A stretch of DNA of 64,000 bases, taken from contig OZ018418.1 of the NCBI GenBank assembly GCA_963969595.1, positions 6,391,001 to 6,455,000 of the forward strand. The letters are read 5' to 3'. Numbering within the stretch: the first letter of the stretch is position 1; each line of letters begins with the position of its first letter. The stretch is from Neckera pumila (taxonomy: Eukaryota; Streptophyta; Bryopsida; Hypnales; Neckeraceae). Shown in pieces: positions 55,601 to 64,000 of the stretch. A program made the translations under genes and the position numbers. Under the pieces are notes generated by a model, which was not told the origin of the DNA, searched no databases, and saw only the letters and a list, made by a program, of their open reading frames with translations.

Positions 55601-57745
55601 TTTAAATTTATCAATTAAGATGCAAAGCTTGAGATCCATAGGAATAATTCTTAAAATGTGAGGACACCAACATCGGAAGCAAGGTCACTGTACACTTGAA
55701 TAGTTGAATCTATTCAATTTATAATGCAAAAGTAGAATCTGTCTCTAGACTAGACTGCGTTATGCCACCGCAAGTTGAATCGCTGTCATATTGAAGTGAA
55801 TACATTCCAAACCTAGGTTGATTTTCCTCTTGCGCTAGAGATCTTGAGAAGCCTCAAAGCTAAATTGGAATTGACTTAATGATCAACTACACTGCTGTAT
55901 CTATAAGCAAATAGACAGAGATCATCAATCTAACCTAGGTGCATTGGTTCTTGAATCCTAGCACTCCAAGCCAAGAGCAACCTACAAAGTATTACAGAAG
56001 CACAAAATTTACAAGACCACGGCGAAGCTAGCATCAATCCATACGTCCTCAATCAAAGGAGCAACCTAATGTGGAGGTGCCTTGCCACTTCTTGCGCATG
56101 GCTATCCGCATCTCGACTCCAAATTCCGTTCCATGATTATTTGGTTCCTGATGCAAGTAGCCTCCATTGTGTATTGCTAGGTGTAGTGTGAAGGTCAATT
56201 ATGTCATTAGAAATGAGTTGAGTACTTGTGATTTTGTACTTATGGAGATGGGGAACTCTATGCCATGAAAGAGAGAACTCGGACTTTGATTGGAGAACAG
56301 ATGGAGAGAACACCAAGTGGCACAAACTCCTTAATTTTCATGGAGGCTATAGAAGAACTCTTGGACGAGCTTCTTCTACATCCGGATGGAGTGCTGCTAA
56401 TCTGCTATAGACTCTTGATTTTGATGAACTTGCTCCAGTGCTCGACAAGTGCAAATACTTTAGCTCCCTTAATAGCAAAATGAGGTAACATCTTTCAAAT
56501 ATTAAAGGAGATTTGAAGTGATTGACAACATTTTCAAGTTGAGGGGGTCAAGCACGTTGGCGTTTGTTTAGGAGAGTAAATTCCCAAGTCAAGGGATGGA
56601 TATAAACAAAGTTTTTATTTTCAAAATGTCACATGTAGGACCTGAAAGTACAATTGACCTGGTGAAGTGAATGCAAAGTGAAAGGAGGCTTTGAGATGTG
56701 TAGCTAATGTTTGATCATGTCAAACGCATCAAAGGATGGACCACCATGGCATGTCATGTATATAATTTTGTTTATTATTGTTTAATGACCATTGCTTTCC
56801 AGGTCTGTATTGTACACATAAATGAAAATCTAGTGAGACTAAAAGGGCCACTACTTGCATTACAATGACGTCAGAGAATTGTAAATCTGCAAGCAATGAC
56901 TACATGATGTTCTTTTGCTTGAAGTGCCGACGCGTATGACCACGGCACCCGAGGCCATTCATAGTGTGCACCCTAAATTCTTTACCCTTAATTGTAGGCA
57001 TAATGGAGAACTAATTTTCATTGCCATCCACATTCATTTGTGCCTTCAGCCAACATGTTGACTAGCCCCTAACCCTATACCCTTCCACAATAATAGATAT
57101 AGTTTGGTTATACTCTAATATACCAACCACGGCAATAGGAGACAAACCCTAAATCCATGACATGACAACAAAAACTTTAATTTACATCTGAAATGTTCCT
57201 ATAGGTACTGACTTTGGAGTATTCTTTTCCTATGCCAACCAAGCTGTAAAGTCTGCAATTTGCTTTAATTGCGGACGCCCTACCATTTTCATTGGCCTTG
57301 CTAATACATTTTTCTTTTGACAAATGAAAATTCCAAGTTTGAATAATATGAAAAACACTTTCATTAAACAGCAAGACAATATTTCATGTATTGCCAATAG
57401 AATTTCTACGTTGATGTCATTTAGTTTAAAAAAAATTTCATCCATCCATTCTTATACTTTCATCCAATTTATTCACCCATCCATTCTCCTATTTTCTTCC
57501 ATTTTTTCATGAATCCATTCTTCTACTTTCATCCAATTTTTTTCATCCAATTTTTTTATCCATCCATTTTTCTACTTTCATCCAATTTTTCCACTACTTT
57601 CATCCATTTCTTCCAGCTCCTTCTATATAGATCCCGTAACTCCCACCATCCCAATTTTCAACAAATTCTTTCCTACTTTCCATTCACTTTCACCCTAAAC
57701 CAAGAATAATTCCATCCAAATTAAGGTTGACTTTCAATCCATTTT
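55601..57745. other. Non-coding stretch with pyrimidine-rich repeats
   Basis: TTCATCCATCCATTC-type simple repeats lie at about 57437-57610. Otherwise AT-rich DNA with short open frames (for example 56137-56483 on both strands) that show no conserved motif. Confidence 0.45.
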
Positions 57746-57785
57746 AATTTTTTTTCGCCTCACTTTTTACTTTTTTGTTGAAGAT

Positions 57786-59500
57786 CTATGCTTCCCCCGC
57801 ACCATTCCCTGCTCGCCACTCATCACTTGTCACTCCCCACTCGCAATGTTGCTTTGGCGATGTCGCATCTTCCTCCGTTTTTGACTCAGTCACATACTCG
57901 TCTTCATCGGAAAGCTTGACCCGATCCATCAGCTCCTTGATAGGTGAAGTTTGCTCCATGTATACAAAGCCTGTCGGATGGATCCGGGCTGGATTTGACA
58001 TGGTCCCTATCCGCTGAATAAGATCATGACGGACATTGGATCTGGGCGTCTTAAACCATCCTTCTCTACTTGGCTGGATTTGCAAATCAGTGGGTGGAAC
58101 GGAAAACTTTTGTTTGCATCGGAACAGACTATCTACTCGGCTCCTTCATACTTGACTGAAGTTCTGTTGGCTGATCCAGAAGTATCCCCAAACCCCTGGA
58201 CGGAGTCTGATCTGGTTTGCTTGGCTTGGCCAGAGTTTACAGGAACAAGGTGCCAGAAACTTCCGGAAACTACGAGAAGTCCATGTACTTGTTTGGACCA
58301 AGATGCTCCAGCAGTTGGCTCATTTCCTTCAACACCTTCTCCACCTGAGCTTGAAAGTCAATAATCACCGTCATCACCTTCAATCCGGTTAGATGGCCTT
58401 CACTCGTCAGCCAGTTGTTGAAGAAGTTGGCTTTCATCACGACCTCCGCCGGTGGTCAACCAGTGCTGTCAAATTCCAGACAAGCTAGATAGCTTCTGAC
58501 TCCTTCTGCCTTGCTACTTCCAGTTCTCCCTCCACCCGGTTCACTCGCGCTTGGAGGTCATTTCGGTCTTTCTCCAAGTTCCGAATTTGCTCTTCCTTTT
58601 TGTGTAGCACCTAAAGCTCCGCTCTTTGCTTGATTTTGTCTACAATTTGCTTTGGTTGGTTCACCTTCAACTCTTCCATGACATCGATGAGCAAATTTGA
58701 CATGTCATCGTGGAACACCCGAGCCTGTTTCACCCAATTGATTTTGGTTTTGAAGAATTTTGTAATCCTTCTAGCTTCTGGAATCTTGTTGGGCTCTCTT
58801 CTATCCAATGATGCCTGTTTGTCTCACATAGCGTCTATCAACTTCCTCCATTACAGAAAGTTTGGGCCTTGTGGAGAGCCATCTGACAAGCCGTCAAATG
58901 TGCAAATCCAGAGAAAATTCCCCTTTTTTTTTTTTTTCAAAATAAAAATTAAAAAAAATTAAATTAAATCCCAATCTTGCATGGCACATCCCTTGACAAT
59001 ATTTTTGAGAATTTTTTTTTTTTTTTATTATTTTTTTAATTTTTTAATTTTTTTTTTTGTAAATGCACATTTTACTGTGGTTGCAGCGGCCCTCAGCAGG
59101 GTCCAGATATCTTCTATTGCCTTCTTCCCCTATGTGAGAATGGCTCTTTTTTCTCCTCCAATTCTTCATCTTTAGATTCCATTGGATCCGGCGGATCCAG
59201 TTGGACTTCCTCCGTGAGGTCATATCACAAAATCTCAGCCCACGTAATGTACGCGACTATCTCGGTAGCACCTAGAAACTCTCTCTGGTCGTACAGGTGG
59301 AACAAGTACAGACTAATTGGGCTAGTTTTACCCCTCATTACATAAGCAGACAACTTGGATACTACATCTACGATGATCTTTCCCTAATGTACGGATCTAC
59401 CCTCCATCGCCCCAAAGATGGTCTTAGGCATTGTGACCATCATCCGGATTGGCTTTTTCGGATATAGGACCGGAGTCAAAAATTCTAGCGCCCATTGCCA
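57786..59500 (-). pseudogene. Gene of element E: YLFHLY-family protein relic
   Basis: Segments are LEFLTPVLYPKKPIRMMVTM, KTIFGAMEGRSV and SPISLYLFHLYDQREFL (59490-59260). After low-complexity T/A-rich DNA at 58921-59065 come KINWVKQARVFHDDMSNLL and KKEEQIRNLEKDRNDLQ (coiled coil, near 58600). The tail is NPARIHPTGFVYMEQTSP at about 57990. The order equals that in B and D. Stops and frameshifts are many. It is the most decayed copy, and the 5' third is missing. Confidence 0.65.
58921..59065. repeat. Poly-T/A-rich low-complexity tract inside element E
   Basis: Runs of T and A interrupt the E gene. Confidence 0.85.
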
Positions 59501-59935
59501 GGGTTGGCCGGACGTCTGGGCGTCTGCGTCCGTGTCAGGACGTCCGCGTCCGGACGTCAGGGGGGTGGCGGACATCCTGTGACATTTTTTTTGGGGGGGG
59601 GGTCCTTTTTTTTTAAAATATAACGCCCGTCCGATGTCTACTCAGCCACAATTGCAGGAAGCGTCCACCAGTCCGTTCGCCATTTTTGGCAGACGGTCTG
59701 GCGGTCGATGGGTGAGTCCGTCCGTCCGTCCGCCAGTCCGTTCGCCGAATCCTGCGGACGGAATGGCAGACGCACGCACCGACCGCCAAATCATCCGCCA
59801 AAAATGGCGGACGGGCTGGCGGACGCAGTCACTGTCCGCCAGTCCTCCAATGTCCGTGCATTGCCGCGTTGACTGTCTGCACCGCGACAATTCGCTCCGT
59901 CCACAAAATCCGTCCGCTTTGCCGTCCAATTCCCG
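59500..59935. repeat. GTCCGCC/CGGACG minisatellite-like GC-rich repeat
   Basis: Degenerate GTCCGCCAGTCCG and CGTCCGCGTCCGG units on both strands, with a G8 run near 59595. The base composition is far from the AT-rich surroundings. A 145-codon open frame across it is a repeat translation. Confidence 0.7.
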
Positions 59936-59994
59936 TGCGCCGTATTCTCGGATAGTTTTGGTGGATGCGTACAAATTCAAATTAGACATGTTAA

Positions 59995-60932
59995 CCCCTA
60001 AAAGCCCGTTGTCCCTTTTGTGGACAAATGTGTTTTTGGACAGGTTCGTACGGGCTGAAATTTTGTGGTGATTTTTTGAAACTTTTTTGGGAGGTACATA
60101 AACTCATTAGCTTGATGGGAATATAATTTTTTGCTCAATTGGTGCCCGGCAACAAAAGTTATGACCAAACAAGCTCAAAGTAGGAGACGGCGGGTAGGCC
60201 AAAAAATGCAAATTTTTTGTTTTTAGTACTTTTAGTATTTTTTTCCTCATAAATTATATTTTTGTCTATCTAAAGGGCTTTGAATCATTTCATTTGGATT
60301 TGTTATGAGAAAGTTATGGACATTCTTGTTTATCGAGCAATTAGAGCATCTTTTTGAAAAGAATTATTAATAGGATTCATTTTTGAATGCAGTTTTCCTA
60401 ATTTTTCAATTTTTTGTTTTTTGCATGGTTAAGTTTACTTGCTAGAACAATTTGACCATTGGAATTAGTGCATTTTAATTCCATGTAAAATATATGAATA
60501 TTTTAGATTTTCCTTCTATCTTGGACCTACTTCTACTTAACAATTTTTTCAACAATGAAAATTAAGTTTTTTTGAATATATTTTTTTGGGTACATTTTCA
60601 ACTCAATTCTCCACTATAGAGTATAGAAATTCAAAGCTCAAAACTTTGTAGTGTAAAAATTTTAAGTAAAAAATTTCCAAAATCAAAAAATCTAGTCCCA
60701 CAATGTGTTGAAAATTTTGTTTTTTTCACTTTAAACGTAGATATTTTGCAATCTGTGTGGTCAGAAATTCTGAAATTTTTTCCACACATTCTCATACTAG
60801 TTACTTGTAAGATCCTACGGTTAGATGTGGAAAAAAAACATTTTCAATTTTTTGTCACTCTTTGCTTAAAAAATGGCAGTTCTGGGTGTTTTTTGGCAGA
60901 AAAAAGGTATTGGCCTATTGGGCCTTCAGGGG
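59995..60932 (+). mobile_element. piggyBac-like MITE 1 (938 bp) with TTAA flanks
   Basis: TTAA (59991-59994) | CCCCTAAAAGCCCG ... GGGCCTTCAGGGG | TTAA (60933-60936). TTAA duplications with CCC-starting inverted termini are the piggyBac hallmark. The interior is AT-rich and non-coding. Confidence 0.7.
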
Positions 60933-61014
60933 TTAAGAATCACATAGAAAAACAATACACAAGAATATCACTTACAGATTGAAAGACTATAATGTTTCAT
61001 CATGAGGTTGTGAC

Positions 61015-61805
61015 CCCCTAAAGGATGCACGCTTTTCTTTTTTCAAAAGACACTTGAAACTCACATTTCTATAAGAAACAGCAAGTAGAACTGAAAAATA
61101 GTTTATCTCCACATCGGCACATCTATCCGTAGAATCTTATACCTCACTAGTATGACAATGTGTATCTGAAATTTTAGAATTTTTGGCCGTAGATACTAGA
61201 TACTGCATTACTGCAAGATATTTGCAATTAAAGTGAAGAAAACAAAATTTGATTCACACTATATGGCAAGATTTTAGGACTTCCAACATTTTTAATGCAA
61301 TATTTTTGCAATACAGAGTTCTAAGCTTCAAATCTTCATAGAGGAGAATTGAGTTTAGAGTCTAAGAGAAAAAAAAAAAAAATTTAAACTATTTTTCATT
61401 AATAAAAAAGTTGTAAAAATGAAGATAGAAGGAAGATGTAAAATCTTCATATGTTCAATATGGAGTTAAAATGCACTAATCCCAATGGTAAGATTGTTGT
61501 AGCAATGAAACTAAACCGTGTGGAATTTTGTTGGGGAGAAATTGTAAAAATTCCTGTAAAAATTCCATTATTAATTTAATCCTACATTTTTAATCTTTGT
61601 TGCTGCCCCTTCTCTCTTGTTTTGAGCTCATTTGGGCATAACTTTTCTTTTCAAGCATCGATTAAAAAATTATACATATATCCCACGAAGCTTATCATTT
61701 TTTCTATTTTGAAAAAAGTTTAAAAAAATATGGACAAAAAATCAGCTCGACGTTACCTGCCCAATATCCCAAATGTCCGCTGTACGGTCAATGGCCCTTT
61801 AGGGG
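61015..61805 (-). mobile_element. piggyBac-like MITE 2 (791 bp), opposite orientation
   Basis: CCCCTAAAGG at 61015 and CCTTTAGGGG ending at 61805 are the termini. The flanks TGAC and TTAG look like decayed TTAA. Its interior is the imperfect reverse complement of MITE 1: for instance GCACTAATCCCAATGGTAAG near 61470 pairs with CCATTGGAATTAGTGC near 60455. MITE 1 and 2 therefore form a large inverted repeat with a 78-bp gap. Confidence 0.7.
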
Positions 61806-61809
61806 TTAG

Positions 61810-62755
61810 AATTGCTAAAGTGATTTGAAAGCTTTTAATGTTCTTTTCTCATGTCAAATCTAAATAGTTGGTCAGCCTAGAATATGAGGTTAAAGTGCCT
61901 AACATGGATAACTGCAATGAACTTATAGCTTTGGAAAATATACTCCACCATTTTGTAAATGAATTTCTAATGTGTTTTCTTCTCCAAAATCTGTTGTGGG
62001 AGAGGCGCATTTACAACAAAGCTCAACACTATGGAAATTGAAGATTGCCATGGGTACCCTTGCATAAACTCTTGAACATAAAAATCAAAATCAATCATTG
62101 TCAAAATTGGACAATGCTACAAGTAGACTTCAAATAAAATGGTGCAAAATTTTTCAATGAAGAATCAAAACTCATTAAAAATTCGAATTAGCATGTAATC
62201 TCACAAAATATATAGTTCAGTACCCAAACTCATAAAAAAAAATCCTCCTTCTATTAATGATGAAAAAGAAATGCTAGTTCTTCATAGTTGTATCACGTAC
62301 ATCCATCAATACTAAATGTCAACCTAATTTTGATCGAATTACCAAGAAAATTTTAAATCTTTTATGAAGCTATCCTTTTTGTACTTTCAAGGTTAAAGAA
62401 TAAAGATACACTCCCTGAAATTAATTCAATTTCGATTTCCCTATTCCATCGATACAAAATACTTTATACGATTTGGACTACATCTTTACCAATGTCCAAA
62501 CCAACATCCATCAACATTTAATACTGCCATTCTCATTCAAGATGAATAGATCTTCAGGGTCACTAAAGAGTAAAGACTGTAATCATTAGTAATTGAAAAT
62601 TTGGATTGGAGTAGAGAATTTGAAAAGTACATGAAATTTCACTTATACTATCATACAGTGCTACTGTATACATAACATACAGTTTCCGCGCATACATCCG
62701 GATTCCTACATTTACTAAAGATATAGGCATACTTCCTGCTATATATTATGGAAAA
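61810..62755. other. AT-rich stretch, no feature
   Basis: Nothing recognised. It lies downstream of the kinase gene. Confidence 0.5.
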
Positions 62756-64000
62756 CTATTCATATGAACGTCGAAAATGTTCATCAGGTATAGGCCAACG
62801 AAAAATATTGCAGAACCGATTGATGATGTGGGCTAAACCGCCTGCGTTCTCCGGGCCTTCTCGACAAGGCCGCTCCAAATAATCTTGAAATGCTAACGCC
62901 AATGTGTGGTGGCTAAACTTGCTCGTACTGTTCGTTTCCATGTTCAACTTCCAGTACTCGTCGGACATGCAGTCCCCGTTGATTCGCCGAGCTAATTTGC
63001 AAACCGCATATTCCTCCGATGCACGTGACAAACTTGGAATGATAATTGCATCTCCATTTCTCTCGTGTAGATATGCTATTTTGGGATTCAACCACCACCT
63101 CCGAGACAAAGCCTCCTTCATGTCACTTGCTGAAGTGAATACATATAAAGATTTAGGCGGTTCTACTGCTAAGGTAGTCATTCCCCAATCGCAAACTCCA
63201 ATGTACACACATGACTCTTCTTCTGGAAAGTAAAACATGATGTTGTCTGGAGAGATATCATTGTGAAGATGTCTTGCATTGTGCACTGCTCGCATGATGT
63301 GCAGTAATGGCCATGCAAGCTCCATCCGTTTCTTTCTAAACCGAGCTAGGCGGAAAGTGTCAATCGTCTCTGCATCCGTTGGATTGCTAGACATCAAGTG
63401 AACATGTATGTTGTCTGCAATAGAGCAATCCAGGTTCAGCATTTGTCGTAGTGTTCCGCCGTTCCACCAATACGAGTACCCGTCATACTTTGTTGCATGA
63501 ACAGCAGCAAACCGTATAGCTCCAACATGTGGAATTCTCACTGCCATTGACTCATTCTGGTGTTCCAATTTTGCAAGCTCAGGATGTCTGATGTATTGGT
63601 TGGATGTCTTTGCTACAAATTCCCGATAATTAGGAATCTCTGGACAACCCTCAATCTTGACCCTCTGAATTGTCGCATACCTGCCCTTCCGGACTTCTTC
63701 GTCTTGCGGAATCACTCTTGCCGTGTTAGGAAGCGCTATGAGATGCCGTCTACCCTTACCCAATTCAACAACTCCATCAGCGCTTTTCCACCAATGCAGA
63801 GACCCTCATCTATTCTGACTCTTTGCGAACGGAGCAGAACGGCTAACGAACAATTCGGCTTTGAGAATCACTTGCTCAAAGGCTTCATCACCTACATGGT
63901 GATGCTTCCCATACTTTACTAAGGTGTCCTTTGCATTCCACAATGAATCTTGGACCCTATTTGTCAAGAATTGGTTGAAGCCCCTCTTGTCTGTCTCTTG
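62756..64000 (-). pseudogene. Atypical protein-kinase-like gene, 5' end off window, one in-frame TGA
   Basis: The frame is continuous from 64000 to the stop at 62756 except for a TGA at 63808-63806. Kinase landmarks: RKGRYATIQRVKI (glycine-loop-like), EFVAK (N-lobe Lys), HLHNDISPDNIMF (HxD loop with its Asn), CDWG in place of DFG, and RRWWLNPK where an APE-type segment would be. Counting from codon 63763, the Lys is near 52, the HND Asp near 169, the Asn near 174 and the DWG Asp near 192. All catalytic positions are kept. The TGA may be a decayed CGA (Arg), or the upstream part may be separate. ATG starts are absent near 63763. It resembles an expanded kinase-like family that I recall from non-seed plants, with unknown substrate. 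Confidence 0.65.

Larger units (their letters stand above)
57750..59500 (-). mobile_element. Element E of the TGT...ACA family, truncated at both ends
   Basis: CCGG-bearing DNA reading leftward contains only the gene part of the family. Neither the leader nor the hairpin-bearing 3' region is found. It abuts a CGTCCG minisatellite at the right. Confidence 0.6.

Noticed and set aside
59634..60071. 145-codon open frame over the CGTCCG tract
   Set aside because: Long only because the GC-rich repeat lacks stop codons; open on both strands.

Overview
The window looks like repeat-dense nuclear DNA of a land plant. It has interstitial TTTAGGG-type telomere-like motifs, intron-interrupted and decayed genes, satellite arrays of about 176 bp, MITEs, and no prokaryote-style operons. 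The protein relics (a DUF7869-like gene, a DLNGVL-type FCP1-like HAD protein, a DNA-methylase-like relic and an atypical kinase) are ones I associate with non-seed plants such as mosses, liverworts, ferns and lycophytes. That placement is inference. I see no tRNA, rRNA or clearly intact host gene. Nearly everything is mobile, repeated or decayed.

Layout. 0-3 kb: decayed minus-strand gene with a class-beta DNA-methyltransferase-like C-terminus. 3.3-4.5 kb: 119-bp tandem array. 6.2-9.2 kb: two arrays of one ~176-bp satellite in opposite orientations. 11.1-14.4 kb: element A. 14.4-17 kb: leader-like repeats and a 158-bp array. 17.2-22.65 kb: decayed gene G1, split by element B (18.47-22.0 kb). 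22.8-25.9 kb: truncated element C. 26.7-29.6 kb: decayed DUF7869-like gene with a cluster of 21-bp palindromes upstream. 32.3-39.3 kb: a third array of the ~176-bp satellite, carrying a small MITE and element D (34.8-39.0 kb), which itself holds a 508-bp MITE. 40.3-49.3 kb: tandem repeats, palindrome cluster, and gene G2 (a second copy of G1) running into an HAD-phosphatase-like gene. 49.6-55.6 kb: foldback elements, an element 3' fragment, an unrecognised decayed gene, and two hairpin or tandem arrays. 57.7-59.5 kb: truncated element E. 59.5-61.8 kb: a CGTCCG minisatellite and two TTAA-flanked MITEs in opposite orientations. 62.8-64 kb: an atypical kinase gene running off the window.

The most interesting content is a family of 3.3-4.2 kb elements (A, B, D complete; C, E and a 3' fragment partial). 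They start TGT and end ACA, are flanked by 5-bp duplications, and have no visible long terminal repeats. Each carries one long gene for a protein I do not recognise, a conserved leader and a conserved 24-nt hairpin near the 3' end, and is very rich in CCGGA/TCCGG. B inserted precisely into an exon of G1: removing B and one 5-bp flank restores the reading frame seen in G2. The second striking signal is a constant-length 21-bp palindromic motif, repeated about 25 times at two loci, always in introns or 5' non-coding DNA and not in the exons I could read. Nonsense codons in the decayed genes are mostly TAG, as expected if methylated CAG (CHG sites) decays to TAG.
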